Shown here: in pieces, positions 7,370-13,804 of the stretch | Layout of the letters: every line of letters begins with the position of its first letter | Numbering within the stretch: position 1 is the first letter of the stretch | DNA from: Candidatus Auribacterota bacterium | GTDB lineage: Bacteria > Auribacterota > UBA6266 | Reading direction: 5' to 3' | Assembly (NCBI GenBank): GCA_016933315.1 | Contig: JAFGBE010000136.1 | Location: 1-13,804 of the forward strand | DNA: 13,804 bases | Notes under the pieces: generated by a model | Database searches by the model: none | Told to the model about the DNA's origin: nothing | The model's input: only the letters and a program-made list of their open reading frames with translations | Position numbers and translations under genes: made by a program

Positions 7370-7393
7370 CACTATTTTTCGATCTGGAAATTA

Positions 7394-7765
7394 TCAGTCA
7401 GCCTGGTCGGAAGATGCCTGGAGAAATTCAAGCGCATCGGATTCGGAGTGAAAAATAGAAAATATCTTATCCAGCTCCGTTATCGAAAAAAGCCTCGCTA
7501 CATTCTCGGAGAGACAGCACAGGCAGACCCTGCCCTTTGCCTGGTACAAAGCTTTTTTCATCGCGATTAAGACACTGAGGAAAGAACTGGACATATATTC
7601 AATGCCCGCAAAATTAATTACTATAATCCGGGCTCCGCCGCTGATTACAGATAGAATATAAGATTTAATCCGGTCTATTGTCAGAATATCCGTTAATTTT
7701 TCTATTGTGAAATAAACTATCCGGGTATCTTCTTTTTCTTCAACGATAATCGGAAGGTCTTTCAT
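7394..7765 (-). CDS. STAS-domain protein (anti-sigma-factor-antagonist-like)
   Basis: A single-domain STAS protein of 123 residues. Family members bind an anti-sigma kinase, or act in stress/polarity modules, and are switched by serine phosphorylation. Here the order is a beta strand with TRIVYFTIEKL (14-24), ARIIVINFAGIEYMSSSFLSVL (45-66, the phosphoacceptor loop), an amphipathic helix IAMKKALYQAKG (67-78), RVCLCCLSENVARLF (79-93), ITELDKIFSIFHSESDALEF (95-114). Against the SpoIIAA-type loop DSSGLG, the residues are SSSFLS: Ser60 aligns with the phosphoserine, but the Asp and both Gly are replaced. Whether it is phosphorylated is open. No kinase, phosphatase or sigma gene is adjacent. No Shine-Dalgarno precedes the ATG; a promoter-like sequence ends 6 nt upstream. 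It could also be a structural STAS domain with another partner. Confidence 0.87.
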   Translation of the reverse strand: MKDLPIIVEEKEDTRIVYFTIEKLTDILTIDRIKSYILSVISGGARIIVINFAGIEYMSSSFLSVLIAMKKALYQAKGRVCLCCLSENVARLFSITELDKIFSIFHSESDALEFLQASSDQAD

Positions 7766-7771
7766 AATAGT

Positions 7772-7800
7772 AATATATTATTAAAACGGCCCTGTTGCAA
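7772..7800 (-). promoter_or_regulatory. Candidate promoter for a leaderless STAS transcript
   Basis: On the minus strand TTGCAA (7795-7800) and TATATT (7772-7777) are spaced by exactly 17 nt and match the sigma-70 consensus at four and five of six bases. Six nucleotides lie between the -10 and the ATG at 7765, so the usual +1 position falls on the A of the start codon. The absence of any Shine-Dalgarno fits this. It lies 17 nt beyond the yjbQ stop. Confidence 0.5.
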
Positions 7801-7816
7801 GAAAAGAAATGTCCCT

Positions 7817-8233
7817 TTATTCCCCGAAACATTTTACCAGGAAGGTTTTTTCTCTCTTTCCGTCATATTCCAGATAATAAATCGTCTGATATGTCCCGAG
7901 ATCAAGCCTTGAAGAGGAAACAGGGATGGTAACCCCCAGGCCCATAATCATAGCTTTCAAATGGGCAGAAGCGTTTTTCTTGAAATCATTGTCATTATGA
8001 AGATAGCTGTCTTTCTGAGGGACAATGCCTGCAAGTATCCCCGACATATCCTCATTCAAAAGCATATCGCTGTCGCTTATAATTATGCCTGAACTCGTAT
8101 GAAGAGAATTAACGACACACAGGCCCTCGGAAATGCCGCTTTCCCGCAGGGCTTCATCCACTTTCTCCGTAATATCCAGAGCCTGTTCCCTGCGTTCGGT
8201 AATAACCTTAAATTCTTTCCTGAAAGTCTTCAT
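7817..8233 (-). CDS. yjbQ: YjbQ/UPF0047 family protein
   Basis: A small beta-rich protein of the widespread YjbQ (UPF0047) family, which is often annotated as a secondary thiamine-phosphate synthase because overexpression can replace ThiE; its main role is not settled. From the chosen start it has 138 residues, normal for the family. Visible signatures are LDITEKVDEAL (19-29), NSLHTSSGIII (42-52) with His45, DSYLHNDNDF (75-84) with His79, NASAHLKAMIMG (87-98) with His91, and RLDLGTYQTIYYLEYDGKR (109-127); the conserved histidines probably bind metal. The usual Glu after the HT motif is replaced by SDSD, a deviation. A TTG start at 8251 overlapping alaS is possible, but the ATG at 8233, four bases after the alaS stop, matches family N-termini. 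Probably coupled to alaS. Confidence 0.93.
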   Translation of the reverse strand: MKTFRKEFKVITERREQALDITEKVDEALRESGISEGLCVVNSLHTSSGIIISDSDMLLNEDMSGILAGIVPQKDSYLHNDNDFKKNASAHLKAMIMGLGVTIPVSSSRLDLGTYQTIYYLEYDGKREKTFLVKCFGE

Positions 8234-8237
8234 ACCG

Positions 8238-10052
8238 TCAGCTATCTTCAATGACAGCCCTGATTCTTCTGATACCCGAAGATGAACTTTGTTCCTTCAG
8301 GATTTTGAAACGGCCGAGTTCCGAAGTGTTTTTAACGTGGGGCCCGGTGCATATTTCTTTTGAAAAATCACCTATGGAATAAACCGTAACGGTGTCCCCG
8401 TATTTATCATCGAACAAGCCGATTGCCCCTGATTTTTTAGCCTGCTCAGGCGTCATTTCCTCGCACTTTATATCATAACTTTTCTTTATAGCCTCGTTGA
8501 CGATATCCTCTGCCTTCTTCAGCTCATCTTCGGTCATCTTATCGGAATGAGAAAAATCAAAGCGCAGTCTTTCGGCGGTGATATTGCTTCCTCTCTGCTG
8601 GACATGGTCGCCGAGGACGATCCTCAAGGCCTTATGAAGCAAATGTGTCACAGTGTGTAGCCTGACGACTTTCTCCGAGGAGTCTTCCAGCCCGCTTTTG
8701 AATTTCTTCTCAGCCCCGAGGCGCGACTTCTCCTGATGCTCCTCATAACACTTCCTGAATCCTGCCGCATCGACTTCCAATCCCCTTTCCTTCGCCAATT
8801 CTTCGGTCATTTCGAAAGGGAAACCGTAAGTGTCATACAGGCGGAAAGCGTGTTTTCCCGGAATATGGCCGACCTTTTTTCCTGTCGCCTGATATGCCTT
8901 TTCATAGCCATTCATCATTTTCTCAAACTCTTTAAGACCCTGGTTGATGGTTTTTCCGAACCTGTCTTCTTCCGCGGCCAATTCCGACAGGATAAAAAGT
9001 CTGTTGTTTTCAAGCTCACGCCACGGGTCTTTCATAACATTGATGACTGTTTCGGCCAGAAACGAACAAAACTTGTTTTCAATACCGAGAAGCCTTCCGT
9101 GCCTTATAATCCTCCTTATATAACGTCGGAGAACATACCCCTGGTCGACATTCGAAGGCACTATAGCCCTGTTGTCCCCCAAAATAAAAACGGCGGCGCG
9201 TATATGATCAGCTATAACCCTAAATGATTTGACGTATCTCGTGTCATCATAAGATTTTAAAGATAACTCTTCAATCTTTGCTATAATAGGAGAGAAAAGC
9301 TCTATTTTATAAATATCTTTTTTTCCCTGAAGAATACACGCAACCCGTTCCAATCCTAAACCCGTATCAACATTCTTCTGGCTGAGCGGGACAAAACTGC
9401 CATCGCCTGTTTTGTTATATTCCATAAAAACATCGTTCCAGATTTCAAGCCAGTTTTTTTCATCCGTCTCGGGATTGCTGTCCTCAGGCGGCAAAACATG
9501 CTCCCCCACATAAAAAAACATCTCTGTATCAGGCCCGCACGGCCCTGCGGCGCCTGCGGGGCCCCACCAGTTTTTATCTTTCGGGAGAGCCACTATCCTG
9601 TTTTCTTTCAGGCCCCTGCTGAGCCAGATTTTTTTCGAATCCCCGTCAAAAGGAGCGTCTTTATCTCCCTTAAACACGGAAACCGCTATTCTGTTTTTAT
9701 CAAGCCCAAGCCACTTTCCGCCGGTAAGGAATTCCCAGCTCATATCGATAGCCTCTTCTTTGAAATAATCCCCCAGGGACCAGTTGCCCAGCATTTCAAA
9801 AAAAGTCGTATGGCTTTCGTCTCCGACTTCATCTATATCCTGTGTCCTTATGCACTTCTGGCAGTTAACCAGACGCTTTCCCATCGGATGCTTCTGGTAG
9901 CCCATAAGATAAGGCACCAGAGGATGCATGCCGGCTGTAGTAAACAGGACAGTCGGATCGTTTTCCGGGATTAATGAAGCGGAAGGAATTTCCTTATGCC
10001 CCCTGGTTTTAAAAAATTCAATGAAAAGTGCTCTCAGCTTATCTGCGTGCAT
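8238..10052 (-). CDS. alaS: Alanyl-tRNA synthetase, short form with editing domain
   Basis: Charges tRNA-Ala with alanine. The 604 residues are far fewer than the usual about 870. The class II catalytic core is complete: LFTTAGMHPLVPYL (36-49), CQKCIRTQDIDEVGDE (64-79), TTFFEMLGNWSLGDYF (82-97), NWWGPAG and GPCGPDTEMFF (161-180), VDTGLGLERV (228-237), as is the tRNA-recognition helix region with YVLRRYIRRIIRHGR (306-320) and YDTYGFPFEMTEELA (406-420). The editing domain follows at about 464-604, with the zinc/editing residues HTVTH (466-470) and CTGPH (568-572), then SSGIRRIRAV. The beta-barrel normally between core and editing domain is essentially absent and the protein ends without linker and C-Ala domain. 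The natural stop overlaps no frameshifted remainder; yjbQ follows 4 nt later. GGGGAG at the htrA end serves as ribosome site. Confidence 0.96.
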   Translation of the reverse strand: MHADKLRALFIEFFKTRGHKEIPSASLIPENDPTVLFTTAGMHPLVPYLMGYQKHPMGKRLVNCQKCIRTQDIDEVGDESHTTFFEMLGNWSLGDYFKEEAIDMSWEFLTGGKWLGLDKNRIAVSVFKGDKDAPFDGDSKKIWLSRGLKENRIVALPKDKNWWGPAGAAGPCGPDTEMFFYVGEHVLPPEDSNPETDEKNWLEIWNDVFMEYNKTGDGSFVPLSQKNVDTGLGLERVACILQGKKDIYKIELFSPIIAKIEELSLKSYDDTRYVKSFRVIADHIRAAVFILGDNRAIVPSNVDQGYVLRRYIRRIIRHGRLLGIENKFCSFLAETVINVMKDPWRELENNRLFILSELAAEEDRFGKTINQGLKEFEKMMNGYEKAYQATGKKVGHIPGKHAFRLYDTYGFPFEMTEELAKERGLEVDAAGFRKCYEEHQEKSRLGAEKKFKSGLEDSSEKVVRLHTVTHLLHKALRIVLGDHVQQRGSNITAERLRFDFSHSDKMTEDELKKAEDIVNEAIKKSYDIKCEEMTPEQAKKSGAIGLFDDKYGDTVTVYSIGDFSKEICTGPHVKNTSELGRFKILKEQSSSSGIRRIRAVIEDS

Positions 10053-10060
10053 AACAAGGT

Positions 10061-11497
10061 TTACTCCCCTAAGACAAGATATCCCTGGTTTGTATGAAGA
10101 AGAATTTTCCCGGAAACCGATTTTGCGCTCGACATGAAATCCTGAAGATTTTTCACTTCAATCCCGTTAATCTCATCTATTATCAAACCCGGGAAAATAC
10201 CTCTGGCATATGCCTCCGAATCAGGCTTTACTTTAAGAACTAAAACACCGTTGATGTCAGTTATGTCTATGTTATACCTCTTCTTCAAAGCCGGGCTTAT
10301 ATCCGAAAGTTCCATATCCCTCCAGAAAACAGTGCGCAGGGGTTCGGAAGAAGCATCATCCTTAACTGCACCGGTAACGGGTTTCTTGCTGATAACCACT
10401 TCCGCTTCCGCAATCTTACCCAGTCTAAGAAAACCCAGTTTGTGCGCAGTTCCAACCTTCGAAAAGATTATCAGATCACCCAGCTGCTGCGGCAACCCGA
10501 TTTTCTCGCCGTCAAAACTGATAACTATATCCCCTCTTCTCAAGCCTGCTTTTTCAGCGGGGCTTCCGGAATCTATGTGCCATATGAGAGCCCCCTCCTT
10601 AAGAGGATGTTCAAGTTTTGAAGCGATCTCGGGTGTTACGGCCTGTAGCCATACACCTATCCACCCGTATTCAACTTCCTCGCCTTTCATCAGTTTGGGC
10701 ACAATCTCTTTTGCCCTTTTTATCGGGACGGCAAAACTTATTCCTTCATAGCCGCCCGAATGGCTGAAAATCACCGTGTTTATCCCTATAACCTCACCTT
10801 TAATATTTACCAGGGGCCCGCCTGAATTTCCCTTGTTGATAGCCGCATCAGTCTGGATAAGATCGCCGAAGTATTTGTTTCCGGCCGTTATATCCCTGTT
10901 TAAGGCGCTGATGACTCCCACCGTAACCGTCGGCTCCCTGGCATTGAGAAAAGCGAAACCGAAAGGGTTTCCGATTGCGATAGCCCACTGTCCTGTTCTC
11001 ACCCTGTCCGAATCTCCCATTTTCGAGTAAGGCAGGCCGTCAGCGTCAATTTTTATAACGGCAAGATCCGAATAGATATCTTTTCCTTTTACAATCCCCT
11101 GAAATCTTCTGCCGTCGGGAAGGGTTACCTCTATCTCAACCGCCTTATCCACAACATGGTTGCAGGTAAGTATATAACCGTCTGGGCTTATTATCACTCC
11201 CGAACCCAGGCCTTTGCTTTTATATTCCCATTCCTGCGGGTTACCGTAAAGCATACGGAAAAAATTATCGAGCACGGGATCCGAGTGGTATCTCTCATAT
11301 CCGAGGTTGAAGACCTGGGTGCTGCTTATAGACACCACAGACGGTCCGACCTTATCCGCAACGTCGGAGAAAGACAATTGCAGTTTCTCTGCGCCGCCGG
11401 CCCTGCCGCGCCATATGAAAACGGCCGCGCATCCGAGGAACAAACCCAGTAAAAGACCGGCTAACGGTTTTATGTCTTTAAAAACACTTTTTTTCAT
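10061..11497 (-). CDS. HtrA/Deg-family periplasmic serine protease
   Basis: Envelope protease/chaperone of the Do (DegP/DegQ/DegS) family, degrading misfolded exported proteins. At 478 residues it has a positively charged start and a hydrophobic segment (about 11-28), either an uncleaved anchor or signal peptide. The trypsin-like domain contains GLGSGVIISPDGYILTCNHV with His114, YSDLAVIKI with Asp144, and INKGNSGGPLV with the nucleophile Ser225. Two C-terminal PDZ domains follow: about 278-370 (GWIGVWLQ, SPAEKAGLRRGDIVISFDG) and about 410-478 (SEAYARGIFPGLIIDEING), the second ending the protein. It starts 15 nt after recA with only a weak AGAGA ribosome site and ends 8 nt before alaS, so it appears co-transcribed with both. 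I give no symbol, because DegP, DegQ and HtrA subtypes cannot be separated from sequence alone. Confidence 0.95.
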   Translation of the reverse strand: MKKSVFKDIKPLAGLLLGLFLGCAAVFIWRGRAGGAEKLQLSFSDVADKVGPSVVSISSTQVFNLGYERYHSDPVLDNFFRMLYGNPQEWEYKSKGLGSGVIISPDGYILTCNHVVDKAVEIEVTLPDGRRFQGIVKGKDIYSDLAVIKIDADGLPYSKMGDSDRVRTGQWAIAIGNPFGFAFLNAREPTVTVGVISALNRDITAGNKYFGDLIQTDAAINKGNSGGPLVNIKGEVIGINTVIFSHSGGYEGISFAVPIKRAKEIVPKLMKGEEVEYGWIGVWLQAVTPEIASKLEHPLKEGALIWHIDSGSPAEKAGLRRGDIVISFDGEKIGLPQQLGDLIIFSKVGTAHKLGFLRLGKIAEAEVVISKKPVTGAVKDDASSEPLRTVFWRDMELSDISPALKKRYNIDITDINGVLVLKVKPDSEAYARGIFPGLIIDEINGIEVKNLQDFMSSAKSVSGKILLHTNQGYLVLGE

Positions 11498-11512
11498 ATC
11501 TCTTGGGGGAAA

Positions 11513-12526
11513 TCACTTAAGCCCGGCTTTTTCCTTGATCTTTGAAACAATCTCTTTTTGCAGCTTTTCGTTCCCCTTTATCTCATTCAATGCGGCTTCC
11601 CGCCCCTGTCCGAGTTTTTCATTGTTAAAATAAAACCAGGCGCCTTTCTTGTCTATTATCCCCATATCCGTCCCGGCGTCGACAATCGACCCTGCCCTTG
11701 AAATCCCTTCATTAAACATAATGTCAAATTCAGCCGTCCTGAAAGGAGGGGCGACTTTGTTCTTCACTACCTTCACCCTCACCCTGTTGCCGGAGCTTTC
11801 GCCCGATGTTTCTTTTATCGAACTTATCCTCCTGATATCAAGGCGTATTGATGAATAGAATTTTAAAGCGTTTCCGCCCGGCGTTGTCTCCGGGTTGCCG
11901 AACATAACCCCTATCTTCATCCTTATCTGATTGATAAAAATACAGCAGGTCTTCGATTTCGATATAGACGATGTAAGTTTCCTTAACGCCTGGCTCATCA
12001 ATCTCGCCTGGAGTCCTATGAATGAATCCCCCATCTCTCCCTGTATCTCGGCTTTCGGAACAAGCGCCGCTACGGAATCTATGACAACGACATCGATTGC
12101 ATTGCTCCTTACGAGGGTTTCTGCTATAGAAAGAGCGTCTTCCCCTGAATCGGGCTGTGAAACCAGCAGGTTCTCAAGGTTCACGCCGAGCTTCTTTGCG
12201 TAAACAGGATCCATAGCATGCTCCGCATCTATAAAAGCGGCTTCTCCTCCGGCTTTCTGTGCATTTGCTATAACATTCAATGCAAGCGTTGTTTTTCCCG
12301 AAGATTCAGGCCCGAATAATTCAACGACGCGGCCCCTCGGCAAGCCTCCTATTCCAAGCGCTATATCAAGAGTCAGGGCCCCGGTTGAGATATAAGGTAT
12401 ATTTACATGCGCCGCCTCGTCGCCAAGCTTCATAATGGCGCCCTGCCCGAATTGTTTTTCAATCTGTGTTATAGCTGTGCTGAGAGCTTTTTCCTTTCCC
12501 TGAACTTCTTTCTGTTTAGACGTCAT
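11513..12526 (-). CDS. recA: RecA recombinase
   Basis: DNA-dependent ATPase that forms filaments on single-stranded DNA, drives strand exchange and activates LexA self-cleavage where LexA exists. The 337 residues contain the N-terminal ALSTAITQIEKQFGQGAIMKL helix-turn region, Walker A GPESSGKTTL (72-81), IDAEHAMDPVYAKKLGV, Walker B VVVIDSVAAL, the DNA-binding loop L1 (EIQGEMGDSFIGLQARLMSQ), and loop L2 (INQIRMKIGVMFGNPETTPG). The C-terminus ends KEKAGLK and lacks the acidic tail of E. coli RecA. An in-frame ATG at 12544 would add six residues (METGGV), but these are encoded by the Shine-Dalgarno AGGAGGGG of the ATG at 12526, so I start there. It lies 23 nt after thpR. I see no LexA-type operator close to the gene, though the cinA promoter is outside the window. 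Confidence 0.98.
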   Translation of the reverse strand: MTSKQKEVQGKEKALSTAITQIEKQFGQGAIMKLGDEAAHVNIPYISTGALTLDIALGIGGLPRGRVVELFGPESSGKTTLALNVIANAQKAGGEAAFIDAEHAMDPVYAKKLGVNLENLLVSQPDSGEDALSIAETLVRSNAIDVVVIDSVAALVPKAEIQGEMGDSFIGLQARLMSQALRKLTSSISKSKTCCIFINQIRMKIGVMFGNPETTPGGNALKFYSSIRLDIRRISSIKETSGESSGNRVRVKVVKNKVAPPFRTAEFDIMFNEGISRAGSIVDAGTDMGIIDKKGAWFYFNNEKLGQGREAALNEIKGNEKLQKEIVSKIKEKAGLK

Positions 12527-12528
12527 AA

Positions 12529-12536
12529 CCCCTCCT
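12529..12536 (-). promoter_or_regulatory. Ribosome binding site deciding the recA start
   Basis: AGGAGGGG on the minus strand lies 2 nt (4 nt from GGAGG) before the ATG at 12526 and within the codons an upstream ATG at 12544 would add. Confidence 0.8.
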
Positions 12537-12549
12537 GTTTCCATAAATA

Positions 12550-13107
12550 TTAAATTTTAATCTCCGCCAGTTTCCTGTATATCGGGCCTTCGGCGGTAAG
12601 CTCGCTGGAACAGAATGATAACATTTTACAATCAACAAAAGCAATCGGTGTTTTATCAAGTCCATCAATAGCGGCGCTGAATCCTCCGGCCCTTTTTTTG
12701 CACCGCCCAACCGTCAAGTGCGGAAAAAAATCTTCCTCCTTCAACGCTATCCCCCGTTTTTCGGCGGCATCTTTTATAATCCTATTCAATCCGGACATCT
12801 TTTCCCTGCCTTCCCCGACGCCGAGCCAGATCACTTTCGGGTATTCCCCTTTTCCAAAAAACCCCAACCCCTGCAGGGAAAATGTAAAAGACCCGAAATT
12901 CGACAGAGATTCCCCGATGGCGCCGGTCAAAACTTCGATGTCCCGCTGTTCAAGATAACCGAAAAACATCAATGTGATATGGATATTTTCGCTCTTGACC
13001 CAGCGAATATCGGGAAATCCTGATTTCAACGGCTTAATAAACCGTGATATCGCGGCCTTTGCTTCCTGGGGCATGTCGACAGCTAAAAAAGACCTGACTT
13101 TATTCAT
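12550..13107 (-). CDS. thpR: RNA 2',3'-cyclic phosphodiesterase (ThpR/LigT)
   Basis: 2H-phosphoesterase that opens 2',3'-cyclic phosphates on RNA ends to 2'-phosphates; in vitro members also ligate half-tRNAs. The 185 residues contain the two family motifs, HITLMFFG (43-50) and HLTVGRC (130-136), each with a catalytic His and Thr, in a symmetric two-lobe layout, plus FLAVDMP at the start (7-13). The start is uncertain: GAGGAA at 13125-13120 abuts an in-frame TTG (13119), lies 6 nt from an in-frame ATT (13113), and 12 nt from the ATG (13107). I use the ATG because family members usually begin just before the FxAxDxP stretch. It sits 22 nt after cinA and 23 nt before recA, a common neighbourhood for this gene, though the functional link is not known. 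Confidence 0.93.
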   Translation of the reverse strand: MNKVRSFLAVDMPQEAKAAISRFIKPLKSGFPDIRWVKSENIHITLMFFGYLEQRDIEVLTGAIGESLSNFGSFTFSLQGLGFFGKGEYPKVIWLGVGEGREKMSGLNRIIKDAAEKRGIALKEEDFFPHLTVGRCKKRAGGFSAAIDGLDKTPIAFVDCKMLSFCSSELTAEGPIYRKLAEIKI

Positions 13108-13129
13108 CGCAATATACAATTCCTCAGTT

Positions 13130-13804
13130 TCACTCTGCTATTAAATATTTTCGCAGTAAATCAAGGGCGGCGTAACAGGCTTTTGTCCTTATCTGGTCCC
13201 TTTGCCCGATAAATTTGAATTCCTCGGTCCGGCTCACAAAACCGTCATCAAGAGCGATATAAACCAGCCCGACGGGCTTTTCGGAAGTTCCGCCGGAAGG
13301 ACCCGCAATACCGGTGATGCTGACAGCAACATCCGAAGTGGCTCTTCTCCTGCAGCCTCTTGCCATCTGAAGAGCGCATTGCGAACTGACGGCTCCCATG
13401 CCCACCAGGACATCTTTTGATACGCCAAGATCCAGGATCTTAAGATTATCGCAATATGTAACATATCCCCCTAAAAAATATTTCGAGCTGCCCGGTATAC
13501 ACGTTATCATCTCGGAGAGCATCCCCCCTGTGCAGGATTCGGCGACGGCTATGGTTTTCTGGTGCTCAAGCAGGAGATCCCCTATAACTTTCTCTATATG
13601 TTCATTATTCTCCGAATATATATTAGCCCCGAAACTCTTTTTTATATCACCGACCAGGTTTTCAATGCCCGCGGCGCCATCATCGAATTTCAGCCTGATT
13701 ATCACTTCCCCCGTTTTTGCGCGCAGCCCGTATGAAAAGTTCTTTCTCTTATCAAGGATTTCCGCCATTATCGAATCGACCACCGATTCAGACATGCCGG
13801 AAAC
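13130..13804 (-). CDS. cinA: CinA, C-terminal part with PncC-type nicotinamide-nucleotide amidase domain (5' end outside window)
   Basis: The frame runs off the right edge; 224 residues are visible. An internal ATG at 13795 could be mistaken for a start, but the preceding in-frame codons (VSG) continue the linker VSGMSESVVDSIM found inside full CinA proteins, so the gene very probably starts upstream with the MoCF-like pyrophosphatase domain. The visible part has the small central domain (about 1-75, YGLRAKTGEVIIRLKF) and then the amidase domain with AESCTGGMLSEMI carrying the catalytic Ser, IPGSSKYFLGGYVTYCDNLK, GAVSSQCALQMARG, SITGIAGPSGGTSEKPVGLVYIA and GQRDQIRTKA. The amidase deamidates NMN to nicotinate mononucleotide in pyridine-nucleotide salvage. 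cinA upstream of recA is a frequent bacterial arrangement. The N-terminal half cannot be confirmed here. Confidence 0.93.
   Translation of the reverse strand, partial: VSGMSESVVDSIMAEILDKRKNFSYGLRAKTGEVIIRLKFDDGAAGIENLVGDIKKSFGANIYSENNEHIEKVIGDLLLEHQKTIAVAESCTGGMLSEMITCIPGSSKYFLGGYVTYCDNLKILDLGVSKDVLVGMGAVSSQCALQMARGCRRRATSDVAVSITGIAGPSGGTSEKPVGLVYIALDDGFVSRTEEFKFIGQRDQIRTKACYAALDLLRKYLIAE

Noticed and set aside
8234..8251. TTG start for YjbQ overlapping the end of alaS
   Set aside because: No ribosome site fits it, and the extra residues are outside the usual family N-terminus; the ATG at 8233 fits better.
9536..9566. GC-rich inverted repeat GGCCC...GGGCC
   Set aside because: It falls in codons for the conserved GPAGAAGPCGP loop of AlaS; Gly/Pro/Ala codons explain it, and no U-tract follows.
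8736..9974. Plus-strand frames of up to 163 codons opposite alaS
   Set aside because: Composition is that of antisense shadows (Phe/Ser/Pro-rich), and the minus strand here encodes conserved AlaS motifs throughout.
10251..11633. Plus-strand frames opposite htrA and recA, including one of 166 codons
   Set aside because: They lie exactly over conserved protease, PDZ and RecA coding sequence and show no independent domain.
12516..12710. Minus-strand 64-codon frame spanning the thpR-recA junction
   Set aside because: It is out of frame with both genes, overlaps the thpR 3' end and the recA ribosome site, and has no motif.
13234..13464. Minus-strand 76-codon frame inside cinA
   Set aside because: It is an alternative frame of the conserved amidase domain.

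Overview
This window is ordinary-looking bacterial chromosome, densely packed, with every credible gene on the minus strand; it therefore reads from high to low coordinates. I recognise sixteen genes, of which the first (CinA) and last (HisA) are cut by the window edges. I see no mobile elements, CRISPR arrays, tRNA/rRNA genes, phage genes or long repeats. All plus-strand open frames are shadows of minus-strand genes.

Organism: a bacterium of middling GC with AT-rich intergenic gaps and mostly clear Shine-Dalgarno sequences. The tight cinA-thpR-recA-htrA-alaS string, and a short alanyl-tRNA synthetase with motifs I associate with candidate-phylum bacteria (CQKCIRT, NWWGPAG, CTGPH), suggest an uncultivated lineage such as Omnitrophota, Elusimicrobiota or a relative. 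This is a recollection-based inference and no marker in the window proves it.

Layout in transcription order. (1) 13804-7817: CinA C-terminal part, ThpR, RecA, an HtrA/Deg protease, short AlaS and YjbQ, with gaps of only 4-23 nt. This looks like one transcript for DNA repair, NAD/RNA repair, envelope protein quality control and translation. (2) 7765-7394: a single STAS-domain protein with no Shine-Dalgarno but a promoter-like sequence that would place +1 on the A of its ATG. (3) 7283-4153: phosphoglycerate mutase, an FbaB-type class I aldolase, an unrecognised 115-residue protein and a slipin/QmcA-like SPFH membrane protein. It ends at a GC-rich hairpin at 4094-4123. (4) 3989-1: a histidine operon, hisD-hisC-hisB-hisH-hisA, with junctions from a 1-nt overlap to a 10-nt gap. 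It runs off the left edge, and hisG is not at its head.

No spectacular new system is evident. The points most worth a second look are the short editing-proficient AlaS without the usual beta-barrel insert and C-Ala domain, the apparently leaderless STAS gene, the unrecognised protein between aldolase and slipin, and the unusual STAS phosphoacceptor loop.
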